Assembly: GCA_032718865.1 (NCBI GenBank) | Contig: JALUTQ010000038.1 | Span: 1 to 64,000, forward strand | Reading direction: 5' to 3' | From: Tilletia caries | Lineage: Eukaryota > Basidiomycota > Exobasidiomycetes > Tilletiales > Tilletiaceae | DNA: 64,000 bases | In this document: one piece after another, positions 10,845-21,417 of the stretch | How the letters are laid out: the number at the start of each line of letters is the position of its first letter | Numbering within the stretch: position 1 is the stretch's first letter | Translations under genes and position numbers: made by a program | Notes under the pieces: generated by a model | Seen by the model: the letters and a program-made list of their open reading frames with translations, nothing else | Database searches by the model: none | Told to the model about the DNA's origin: nothing

Positions 10845-11704
10845 TTTGGATGTCTTGCATCTGGATCTGTTTAACATACAGCCCGCCCCCTTCGTCAGGC
10901 TGGGATTATATCGTCTTCCTCCACCATTCGGCCCAACTCTCCGTCTGTTGTCCATGATGAATGTTCTATCCCTTCCTTCTCGAAGACATAAAAAATGACC
11001 TGCATGAACGATTTGAACCTTCGGTGTCGGACCGCGAGCTTGGCATGGCGATGAGAGTGTGGGTATTCAAGCTCGTCTGATTACTTGCACGAAAATACGA
11101 TGCTTTTGGCCGGCTAGAGCTGGGCCCTATCCACGCCTCCATCGTCCGTGGCAGAGAGGATCTGCCACTTTCGACTCCGGCTGGCTCAGATGATGATGCG
11201 GGTACGAGTGCAAGTGAGGCAGGCAGGCGATTATTGAGGTCGGCAAGGATGAGCGACGAGCGTGCGCACGGCCAATTCGTTGCGCAACGATCCAAGCCAT
11301 TTAATTGATGCCCAAAGACAGAGATGATCATCGCAAATGATCACACTCGGCTCACACACTAACTCACTCACTCACTCGCTCCGCTTGCCCACGCTGAAGA
11401 CGGTGAGCAAGGCGCAGACCATCGTCAAGGAAGGCAAGCCAGCATGGATGAATCACGCTGCGCAGCAGCAGCGGCAGCCTCGTCCAAGTGGAACCATTCC
11501 CAGTCGCAGCAGCACCACCAGCGATGGCATCTACGGGGATACTCTCCATGAGCGCGAAGGCCGAAGCGTGCGTATCCTCATCGTTATAAATTACAATCAC
11601 ACCCTTCCGATCCATACTACTGACTCTTTTTCCTTCCCGATCACAGCATGTACCCAAGAACGATATCAAGAAATGAAGGCGGGGTGGCATTAGACGCAGG
11701 TAGC
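10845..11704. other. Intergenic stretch, no supported gene
   Basis: About 860 bases. The first ~150 are the prpD 3' region. An antisense frame at 10966-11331 is open but has no coding character. A tract of ACTCACTCACTC occurs near 11358-11375. The right end may include early exons of the unresolved plus-strand gene that follows (a frame with MNHAAQQQRQPRP from 11451 and a GTGCGT..CACAG intron to 11646). Confidence 0.3.
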
Positions 11705-12834
11705 CGAGGAGGAGGAGCAGGGGCAACATCTGGTGGATCACGTCGTACCCAGACTCGGACATGCCGACCTCGGCTTCAGGCGCTGTTCTCCGGTCCACCA
11801 GGTCCCGCACTGGCAGATATCGTGTGGGTCGCTCCTCGCATGCCGATGCCTCTCGCTGCTCCTCCTTCGGTACATCAGCGGGAGACCACCCCCGGTTCGC
11901 CGTATTTCGGGAATGGAAGAAGAACGAACACTTTACCGCTGCGCAAGATGTGGACGGGATCCACCTCGACACCTTCAACGTGAACCTCAACAACGGCAGT
12001 AACATCTACAAATGCAAACGCCTCACGGTGTACGAGGTCACGATCACCGTCACCGGGTTGCTGTACGCCTACTTTGCCCCCTCCGGATGTGGCCTCAACG
12101 AATTTCTTCATCCTCCGTCAACCTAAGACTACGACCGTCGTCGTCATCGGAGCCGCCGGCACCTTCCTCGCAATCGCGTACTCCAACTCACGCGCAGCCA
12201 CCCAGTCCAGCGCACTCGTCGGCAAACGCAGAGCACAGCTCAGTGTATCATCGTTCATCATCCTACCCATCCGCATCTTCCTGGTACGGCGCGTATGCGT
12301 CCGGGTCTCCGGGACCTCTCGCCACTCGTGGCGATTCCATCGACGACAACCTCGCCAGCGCCGAAAGCCGTGGCTCAGCCGACGCCATCACCTCCTAGCC
12401 CACCTGGAAAGGACTGCCTCCGCACACAAGCTCTCATGGCCGCCGTCGAAGCAGGCTCCCTCCCCGCCTCCGCTCTCGATGAGGAGGACGAGGATCAGGA
12501 TAACTACGTTCCACATATACTCTGTACACTGTTCGCAAGTCGCAACTCTCCTGCCAGGGCAAGCTCGTCATTTTTCTGCAACGTTTTGAGGCATTGCTTT
12601 CCATCCCCCTTCCTTCCCTTTCCCGAGTTACTGATCGTTACCAGCCTTTCTTCCCTTCATTCCTTGCTAACCTGACCGCATCGTTCTCTTCCACAGGTTC
12701 ATAAAGACGACCCTTTTGCCAAGGCCATTCGGGACGCTGAGGGCTGCGAGTGGCAAGACCTTGGATGGCAGATACACCAATCCGCCAGAGCATACCAGCG
12801 AGTGCGAGCGCATACAAGCCGGCCAGCATGCTGA
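11705..12834 (+). CDS. Unresolved multi-exon gene, function unknown
   Basis: Several stretches look coding but lie in different frames. One (11705-~12063) includes FREWKKNEHFTAAQDVDGI followed by FNVNLNNGSNIYKCKRL. A GTACGC..CTAAG intron (12064-~12128) would join it in frame to a Ser/Pro-rich stretch. Further on, KDCLRTQALMAAVEAGSLP and an acidic segment lead to ILCTLF at 12534. There a GCAAGT donor and a TGCTAAC branch site with CCACAG (intron 12535-12696) join to VHKDDPFAKAIRDAEGCEWQ and a stop at 12832. The start and one middle join (near 12284-12398) are uncertain. I do not recognise the protein. It could also be a decaying gene. Confidence 0.25.
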
Positions 12835-13469
12835 CACTCTTCATTCCTCCACATCTCTCCCCTCTCCATCCCCTTTGATCCCACCCTCGCCTGTCAAGCC
12901 ATTCCTTCACTTAGTCTCCTCACCTCCCTCCCCTCTCCTCCAGTCTTCGAGCAGTGTCCAGGACCGATCGGCTACTTCGACTCCATCCTGCGTTCGTCGA
13001 CATCGACACCGAGTGCGTCGAGCCTCAAGAGTGAGTGGAAGAAGCGGTAGAAGCCCGAAGCTTCGAGGACGCACTCGCTGATCCTACCCATCGCCGTCAG
13101 CATAACGCCACCCTCCCAGGAACACCATCACCCGGCAACGCACCCTACCTCGTGCTCGTGCTCGTGCTCGTGCTCAAATCGGATAAGAGTAGGACAGGAT
13201 TGATGCGAATGCCGGCAGACAAAGGGAAAAAAACACAAAGGGAAAGAGATGAAAGATCTTTGCTCGGTTGGGCTGGCCACTACCACCACTCATTGCCACT
13301 CCCACCTGGTCATTACTTTCCCTCTCCTCTCCTCTCCCTAGACACACCAGCTCCTACTCATACCCTTGCTGTTCTCTGCGTCCTGGACGAGGATTCTTCT
13401 TTCACCAACTTCGCTCAGAATATCATCTCTCCGCCCGCTTTCAGCCAGACGAGTCCTTGATCACGCAGG
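12835..13469. other. Intergenic stretch before the kinase-like gene
   Basis: About 635 bases. A short exon-like piece (FEQCPGPIGYFDSILRSS, 12944-13050, after a CTCCAG acceptor) might belong to the preceding unresolved gene. A TCGTGC trinucleotide-pair repeat (CTCGTG) is at 13149-13175. Nothing else is supported. Confidence 0.25.
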
Positions 13470-14991
13470 ATGTTCCGGATCAACAACTCGGAATATCTCG
13501 AAGGAGATCAGATCGCATCAGTGAGTATTCAACGTCCAAGTATGTACCAGTACTCGAGAAGCTGACTCTAGACTCTTTACCTTCTGATAGAAGCCCGACG
13601 AATTCAAGGTCGTCGAATACCTACTTGGTCGGAGCGATCAGTGTCTGCGATTGTCTTATGCCTATCAGCACATGCTGATTCATGTGCTGGTTCCTCGGAC
13701 ACCTGTCACAGACGGCGCTGCCGTTCCGTTCGAGACTCTCTTCTTCGACACGATCACCAAGACCTGGGGAGATCCGCAGCGCACTAATTGGCGTCGCCGG
13801 GGCAAGCCCCAGAGCAAAGATCAGCCCGATGAGGTCCATCAGCTCGAGGAGGAGCTCGACCGCAAAGCCAAGGCACTCTTACCCTCCGTCATCAAGGATC
13901 ACCACAGCAAGGGCTCCCAGCTCTTCGTCAAACTGGATACGGATCCGACTACTGGCGAGGTTCGCATCAGTGTCGTTGGGGAAACCTTCCGCGACATCGT
14001 ACATGCGACTCTTCCGTTCCTGCCAGCGAGCATGTGTCCGAACGTTCCCAGGATCACCTTGGCCGGCATCGATGCCTACGTCACCTGCTCGTTGGCTGAC
14101 CATGTCGTGCTCGTCGACGTCGTGATTCCACCTGCGACCGTGCCAATTCGTGCGTTGCTAAAGACGTTCCGTCTCCCAACCAACAGCAAGATGGCCGCCG
14201 ACCACGCTGCGATGGTAGGAGGCCCGCTGCGGGAGGCAGAGATTCTCTCCAGCCTTCCGCCTCACGCGAATGTGATGCCGGCTCCACTTGCTCTCGTCAC
14301 TGTTCCTGATCCCGAAACAAGCACAGATCTAGCCAACAGTGAGGGAGAACGATTGGTCGGCATGGTCCTGCCCTTTTTTTCCGGTGGAGATGCCAGCGAT
14401 CTCCAGCATTTCTTGTCGGTTGAGGACGGACTTCGCCACTGTTACGAGTTTACGTCGGGTCTGCTTCACATATACTCCCACGGCGTCGTCATGGACGATA
14501 TTTCGATGAAGAACGCGGTTCTGTCAGCGCCGCCGCCAAACAATCGCATGATAGTGATCGACCTCGAGCCTGTGAACATGTATCGCAATCTTGATGGAGA
14601 TCCGGCACCGGAGGTCAGCGGGCACTGGACTGTGTCCATGCGGGACGGACAGCTTCATTACAGCCACACCGAGGCTCGCACCGTTGACGCGGACGCTGTC
14701 CGTTCCGAGCTAGCCGCTATGCCCGAGGCGATTGAGCGCCTGGATGTCTTCAACGTCGGCTGTGCCTTGTCCCAGCTGGTCCAGTGTTCAGTGGAATTCC
14801 CCTGGATGGAACGCTGCACCTATGATCACGTTCACATTGCCGGCCCAAAGATGCATGCGTATACCCCCACCAAAAAAGAATTGCAGATGCCTTCGGCCTT
14901 CAAGGATCTGGTGCGACGCTGCTGCACTTACGACCCGCGAGACCGACCGCTTCTCAAGGAAATCGTCGAAGTACTGAAGCAGTGGGCTTAA
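13470..14991 (+). CDS. Divergent protein kinase-like protein
   Basis: Two exons (13470-13520 and 13591-14991) give 483 aa beginning MFRINNSEYLEGDQIAS. Residues 1-165 match nothing I know. The kinase-like part has a candidate ATP lysine (RALLKTFRLP, K208), a helix-C glutamate (REAEIL, ~232-234) and a catalytic-loop equivalent MDDISMKN (318-325). That loop lacks the HRD His/Arg but keeps the Asp and Asn. The metal-binding triplet is DLE (341-343) instead of DFG. A C-lobe follows with LVRRCCTYDPRDRPLLKEIV, the conserved subdomain XI Arg region. No glycine-rich loop is obvious. The Lys, Asp, Asn, Asp set suggests it could still bind nucleotide, but activity is uncertain. It converges on the nucleotidyltransferase-like gene. 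Confidence 0.65.
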
Positions 14992-15458
14992 TGTCACCAA
15001 CGTTCAGTCGTCCGCCGGGTCGCTTTTTCACCCAAAGTCCTTCAATTACTTGGTGCTGGTAGATCTGCTGCACTGAAATTGTCTCTACCTCTTTGTTGCC
15101 ATGTCGACTGGTTCTCACCAATGCGCTTGTAAGGAAAATGTAATTGCAACAAGGGTGTTGACATAGGTAGCTCTGAGACCGACGACACCCCGCTCATCAT
15201 CCATGTCTTGTCCCCTTCGGCCGTTCCCTTGGCGAGCGCTCGAGATGCCAAGCCAGCACAGTTGTGCTTTCCTTCCACTCAAGGAGGGTTGAATGCCATG
15301 CACATGGCGGGACATCGACTTGGCTGATGCTTCTCCTTGACTGCGTCTGATACTGAGATGCACAGTGTGAGCTGTTGCCCTCTCGCTCCGCCTCGTCGGC
15401 CCCCACCCAAAAGATCGCCCCGTCCTTGCTTGGCTCCGTCAGTCGTCCTCCCGGCTGA
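14992..15458. other. 3' region between two convergent genes
   Basis: About 470 bases with no supported gene. The minus-strand frame is open in places but changes frame and lacks coding character, so it is probably the 3' UTR of the gene that stops at 15459. Confidence 0.4.
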
Positions 15459-18400
15459 TTACGTTGCGGCTGTCCCAGATACAAGGGCAGGAAGCAATTC
15501 CACCGGTGGAAGCCTCTGCCGGTACCACAGCTTCCAATGAGTCTGCGGACCAGTGAACGGACCTGTGATCCACTCTTCGACCGTCTTAGGAGGCCGGTAG
15601 CTGTCGAGTTGTGCTGCTCGACTGTCATTGTCTGCATCGTCATACGTCTTGGAGATCTCATCCTCGAGATCCAAGGCCTCCTCTTGGGTCAACTCAAAGC
15701 GGCGGAAGACGGCCCAGCGGGGAGCTCGAAACATCGCCGAGTTCTCCTTTTCCCCGTCATACGTGTCCACTCCGTTGTGCTCCTGTTTGACATCAAATTC
15801 CAGATGAACAGAAGATTCAGTGACGGGCCCAGACGACAAGCACATGGCTTTGGAAAAGATCCAGCCTGAAGAAGGCGTCTACATACCATAGCTCGCATGC
15901 ACGCCCATCGTCCGAAAGCATCGCGTTCGCTCCGCTCCGTCGGCCTGACCAGTCGGCGACTGACCTGCGTCCGCACCCTTCGATTCCGCACCGCCGCTTC
16001 CAATTTGAGGTTTCGATGTGCTCGGCGGAACGCCTGCAGAATTTCGTGAACCTCGTCCATCTCGCGCGACACGAGTTGCCAGTACGGCGCGATGGCAGCA
16101 TCGCCCTTCTTCTGGCCTTGGTCCTCCTGCTTCGGTTTCGGTTTCGGCTTCGCATCGGGTCCCTGAATCCAGTACGACAGGACCAGCTCAGAGTCGCTCC
16201 TGATTTCGGTCGCTGCCTCAGCATCATCCCATTCCTCAATACGGCGATGACAAGGTGCGCCTGGCTTGGTGACGTCTGCCAAACGAGATCGTGATCCCTG
16301 CAGCTTTGACTCGATGTGCGCGCGGAGGTTCTTTGGAAGATGCTAAACAGGCACAAAAAAGGGGTTAACGAGGGAAAAGGTCAGAGATATCTCCGTAAAT
16401 CGTGCCGTCAGCCGTCTGCGAATTGTTGCACTTACGACCATGGCCACCAAAGGTTCGAAGAAGGCTTCGCGCAGTGACGAGGCCAGGATTACCCGCTTCA
16501 GCGGGATCCTCTCGTTTACGTGGGTCTCCATGTGGGCTGTGAAAAAAAAAGTGATTGTCAACATCACAGGTGTGGGAGTGCGTTCAAATCATGCGTAGCC
16601 TTGTAGGATAGCCCTACCTCTGGTAACCTCGTCGAACTCTTCTTGAGGCACATCATCGTAGTCCGGCGAACGTGCCGGTAGCACCCCAAACTGATCCTGG
16701 GTAGATGAATTGGGGCGAGTCAGTTTTCATTATACGGATCTGATGGTGTGTGAGATCGATAGGTAATGCAAAACGTACCAGGCCATGTTCCAGTCTCTCT
16801 TCCTCCAACTCATTCGCTGCTTTCACACTATATTCTAGTGCTTCCAACGAAAAATGGGAATACCAGCGAAACCTATGCCAGGACGGTAGGAAGAGAATGT
16901 TGTGGTCAGCTAGGTCGATTGAACAGGGGAAGGGGCTGGAGTAAACTACGCACTCTGGACCGTCTTGATACGCGAGAGGATCATCCGCATAGGCTTCTTC
17001 CGCCCAGCCCTGTGTACCCAGGTCCAAGATGAAATAGCCAAGCTGGGCATATTCCCACAAGGCAACATGCCGGACGAACAGCTGCCACCCACTCAGACTG
17101 CCGCGCTCTGCGACCTCACCCGAGACTGCGGTCCGACAGTCGATATCGACCATACGGATGGAAGTCCTCTCTGAAAAAGGAAGTTTGAACATGTCGTTTT
17201 TCTGTGCCAGCCACCAGGCCATACGGGCTCGTTCCTCTCGTAGAATGACATGGAGCTCGTCTCGGGGTAGTGTGTTCTCTGGCACGTCCGCTTCGGTCGT
17301 CGTTTTTTCTTCCAAGGAGACTGTGGGGAGGGTGGCGATGTAGGAAGGCAGGAAGCGGAGTCCGTAACCTCGCTGCGCATATCTGTGATCGACAATAGGA
17401 TCAGTATTTGCCATCCACGCCGTTCATTTCGTGCCTTGGGGAAAGGAGTGGTCTCTCACTTGAAGACCCGGCTATCTTGGGTGGCCTTGCGAGGAGCGAG
17501 GAACGAGCCGTGAATGAGATCCATCGTGAACGTCGTATAGCCCGTGGCCAGCGCTCGTGAGGCACGAGGAAGCATCCAGACCTCATCGCCCGTGTAGCCG
17601 ATGGCGACCTGATCGAGGTCGAAGTTGAGCAAGATGGCCATCGGGTTCGGGCAGAGCTTGAGGACGACCTGGACGCGACGGTACGGGTAGCGCTGAGGTA
17701 TGAACGTAATCGTCTGCGAGTTACGCAGAACTCCGTACGTGAATGGCTTGCCTGTTTCTTTGTCGAGAGGTAGATTGGATGCGAAGACCTTCTCGATCTC
17801 CTGAAGCTTTGCATTCGCCTGATCGACTGTGAGTCCCCACAGATAGAGACTGCAGTGCAAAAAGAGCGGAGGTGTGCCGTGTGAGTATGTGAAGGTCAGC
17901 ACAAATGTGAAGGTAGGGCTGTAACATACTCGATGTCAGAGCTTTCCGACGTCTTGGCCTCCTCGTCAGTGACACTGGTCAAAGCGGCGAGTGCGATGCC
18001 GCCTGCGACGAGGACGTTGCTCCAGTCGAGCCCCTTGAGCGCCCCAAATGTCATGGAGTCGAATCGAGAGTGGAAAGCGGACAAGGTGTTGATCTCGATG
18101 ACGTCCTTGCGGTGCTGGTCGAGCAGGAGTAGACCGGAGAGATCCGCCTTATCCGGACGCTCGATGCGGATGGTCGAAGTCGAGGATGCTTTCGCATCGC
18201 TACTGACGGGAAAGACGCTCGTGGCATCGCGTCCGAGCCCAACCATGAACTGTTTCCAGTGCGATTCCGACTTGTCGATACCGAGCTCAGTCATCGACGG
18301 GTCCTCGTCCTCGTCCTCGTCCGCCTGAGACATTTCCGAGTCGCCATCGCAATGCTGATCCAAGATCAGACGGGCTCGCATGTACTTCTCGTTGCGTGTA

Positions 18401-19005
18401 ATCCACTCATCGATCGTGGCCGTTCCATCACTTGCTGCACCTTCCGTGTCCTTGGCCTGCGAAGCACCAGCCGTTGAAGCGTATCGGAGCGCTTGGCTGA
18501 CGACAGCGTACGGAAGGCGAACGAAATGATTGACCACAGCGCTCTTGAACGCGAGCGAATTGACCAGAGGAACCCGTTTCACAATCTTTTGCGCCTCTGC
18601 TTCCGACGCCCTGCCGAGCTCGATCGCAACTCGTGCAGCTGCATGTGCGAACAGTGTGGGTGGGTGTTGAGCATCGCCTCCCGCCGTGGGAAGCACGTTG
18701 TCCTGACCGTCTCCGCTACCTGGCTGGGTAACGGGAAGAGCGATGTCCTCCTGCCGCTCGTCGACCATTTCTCGGTACCTGCGGTCTTGCTCGGCATGAA
18801 GTTTGAGCTGGATATCGATGACGCGAATCATGGCTTCGCCCAGCTGGGATCCTGCTAGTCCGACATGACTCAGAATGTCGCGCACTTGCGGGTGGGCAGT
18901 TGAGGCCAGCAGTGAGGAGCCCTCCTCCTCCAGGTCAGAATTATACATGTCGCTTGAGGCCAGCAGTGAGGAGTCCTCCTCCTCCTCCAGGTCAATGTCA
19001 GACAT
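15459..19005 (-). CDS. Large basidiomycete protein with nucleotidyltransferase-like DID motif
   Basis: Eight exons (19005-17930, 17849-17460, 17382-16954, 16872-16779, 16696-16618, 16536-16436, 16342-15887, 15782-15459) keep the frame and give 982 aa. The N-terminus is acidic with a near-tandem repeat (DLEEE..SSLLAS twice). The core (about 325-560) has VLVAGGIALAAL, then SDIDLYLWGL, RRVQVVLKLCPNPMAILLNF, a VAIGYTGDEVWMLPRASRAL block and RVFKYAQRGYGLRFLPSYI. I know this core from many uncharacterised basidiomycete proteins often labelled only 'ankyrin'. GG followed by DxD suggests a Pol-beta-type nucleotidyltransferase fold; that is inference. The C-terminal half is charged (KPKPKPK stretch). 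A ~310 bp inverted copy of its promoter and first codons lies at 25.4-25.7 kb. Confidence 0.7.
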
Positions 19006-19328
19006 GTCGGCTTCTGGTAGGAAGTAGTAGGGGGAAGAGACGGGGCAATGTGTGAGGGTGGGAAAAGTCAGAGCGAGGACGGGGGAAAGATCAGGAAAGA
19101 GGAGGGAGGACGGAAGAGGTCAGTAGCGACGAGCCCAGAGCTGGAGCGAAGAAGGAAGATGGTGAGCAACCTGCAACTCTTTCTCGCTCTGGTCACGACG
19201 GCCGCTGAATGATGGTGGGAAGGATGAAGGAACGAAAACGTACGATGGCCTCCGCTGCCAACAAGGAGGGAGTGCGCAGCCCTTAGCGCTCATAGCATGC
19301 ACCCATAGTACCAACCCCACGTCCCTAC
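19006..19328. repeat. Inverted repeat, left arm (promoter of the NTase-like gene)
   Basis: The complement of this stretch matches 25421-25746 almost base for base (by eye, well over 90% identical with a few short indels). It covers the promoter and 5' UTR of the NTase-like gene and continues into its first codons. The GTTGGTACTATGGGTGCATG segment and the TCGCTACTGACCTCTTCCGT segment are identical in both arms. The repeat flanks the ADE12-BMS1 pair. Confidence 0.9.
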
Positions 19329-19604
19329 CATACAGTCGTCAGTGAGCTGCATGCTGTCCACCATCAGGATGACCTGGCTTGTGCTGGCTAGTGGCTGTGT
19401 GCTGTGGGCTGAAGCGCGGACCGCGTTGACACCGACGCAAAGACGCCAGCAAAAGTGCGCATCTTTTGCAGAAAGCGCTTTTGTGATGTGCTTCTCGCGT
19501 GATACGCCGGCGAGTCAGTCACACTCACTCACCCACACTTCTTCCCAGCCTGCGCATCGACCAGGACAACCACCAACACGTTCCTCTCTCACTCTGCGCA
19601 GGCG
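19329..19604 (+). promoter_or_regulatory. ADE12 upstream region
   Basis: About 275 bases between the inverted repeat and the ADE12 start. A pyrimidine-rich stretch (CACTCACTCACCCACAC and CTCTCTCACTCTG) precedes the ATG at 19605. No known operator is recognised. Confidence 0.35.
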
Positions 19605-21280
19605 ATGAGCTCTGCAAGCGACAAGACGCAAGTCTCCGTCATCCTCGGCGCCGTCTGGGGCGACGAGGGCAAGGGCAAGCTCTCCGACATCCTCTCCCAG
19701 GAGATGGACATCTGCGCACGCTGTGCCGGTGGGAACAACGCCGGACACACCATTGTCTGCGACATCGACAGCAAAACCACCAAATTCGACTTTCACCTCC
19801 TCCCCTCTGGTCTTGTCAACCCCGGTTGCGTCGGCTTCATCGGCTCCGGCGTCGTCGTCCACGTGCCCAGCTTCTTCGCCGAACTCGAAGCGCTGGAAAA
19901 AAAGGGTGGGTAACAGCCCGCGCTGGTTTGGCTGGTCGTTCCGCTCACTTGCCGGATCTCGTTCTCTTCAGGGTTGAACTGCGACGGCCGACTGCTCATC
20001 TCCGACCGCGCCCATCTCGTCTTCGACTTTCACCAGGTCGTTGATGGACTCAAGGAGATCGAGCTCGGGGGCAGCAGGTGAGTTTCCATTTGGGCAGCGG
20101 GGATTTCTCTGCAGATTCCTCCGCGTAAAACGGGGTTGCTGACACCCTGACCTGTCGAAAACTTTTATCCGTGGGATATGAAAGCATCGGAACGACCAAG
20201 AAGGGAATCGGGCCAGCGTACTCATCAAAGGCGTCGCGCTCCGGTCTTCGCGTGCATCACCTGTACGACCCGGAGCTCTTCGCGTCCAAGTTCCGCAAGC
20301 TTGTGGAGAGCCGGATCAAGCGGTACGGTCACTTCGAGTACGACACCGAGGGCGAGATCGTGAGATACAAGGTACGCAGCAGCTTTTCTCCACGTCGCGC
20401 GTCGCGTAGCGATAAGAGCATAGACGCGCGCTACAAATACTGACTACCCACGCGCCATTTCGCGATCGTTCTGGAAGGCCTTCGCTGAGAGGCTCAAGCC
20501 GCACATCGTCGACGGCATCACGTTCCTCCACGAGGCGCTTGCTCAGAAGAAGCGCATCCTCGTCGAAGGCGCCAACGCGCTCATGCTCGATATCGACTTT
20601 GGCACCTACCCCTTCGTCACCTCGTCCTCCACCAGCATCGGCGGCGTGTGCACCGGCCTGGGAATCCCGCCCACCGCCATTGGTCGCGTTATCGGAGTCG
20701 TCAAGGCGTACACTACACGCGTCGGCGGTGGGCCGTTCCCCACCGAGCTCCTTGACAACATTGGAAGCCACCTTCAAGAGGTTGGGGCTGAGTTTGGCGT
20801 GACGACGGGTCGACGCAGAAGATGTGGCTGGCTTGACCTCGTCGTTATGCGATACTCGTGCATGATCAACGGCTATACTTCTTTGAACCTGACCAAGCTG
20901 GATGTGCTTGACGATCTGCCGGAACTTAAGATCGCGACAGCATATTCCATCACAGGGTCGGATGGCAAAGAAACGGAGGTCAAGACCTTCCCAGGTGAGC
21001 TTGGCCCGTCTGCTTATCTATGCTGTCTTTCTCCCCTCGCAATGCTCACCCGTGAATCTTCCCTTTGTCTCCTGCCCAAGCCGATCTGGAGCACCTGGCC
21101 AAGGTTAACGTCACCTACAAGACGGTGCCCGGCTGGAAGACCGACATCACAAAGTGCAAGACGTTCGAGGAGCTACCGAAGAACGCCCAAGACTACGTTC
21201 TCTTCGTCGAGGACTTCCTTGGTGTCAAGATCGAGTACATCGGCGTAGGGCCAGGGCGCGAGAGCATGATCAAGCGCTGA
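19605..21280 (+). CDS. ADE12: Adenylosuccinate synthetase
   Basis: Five exons (19605-19905, 19972-20077, 20185-20371, 20478-20994, 21081-21280) encode 436 aa, the normal length for the family. The enzyme makes adenylosuccinate from IMP, aspartate and GTP, the first committed step to AMP. Visible signatures are the P-loop GDEGKGK (residues ~19-25), [25 protein letters not shown] made across the exon 2/3 join, [20 protein letters not shown], and [14 protein letters not shown]. The exon 3 acceptor was chosen at TATGAAAG (20184), because only this gives the invariant S-S-I-G-T-T. It is convergent with BMS1, with only ~140 bases between stops. Confidence 0.96.
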
Positions 21281-21417
21281 TGGGAGGGTCCTGGGGAATT
21301 CCAAAGGAGTAGAGGGGGAAATGGACTTCGGAGTTCATAACATGCTAAGATTACACACAAACAGGGGGAAAAGATGGGGAGGGGGGAGGCCCTCCAGACT
21401 CCAGATCGGATCAAATA

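Noticed and set aside
10966..11331. 121-aa minus-strand open frame
   Set aside because: No start context, no conserved composition and no splice-consistent extension.
11337..12834. A single clean ORF joined to the kinase-like gene
   Set aside because: Frames between 12834 and 13470 could not be connected without stops, and the kinase-like gene has its own good start at 13470.
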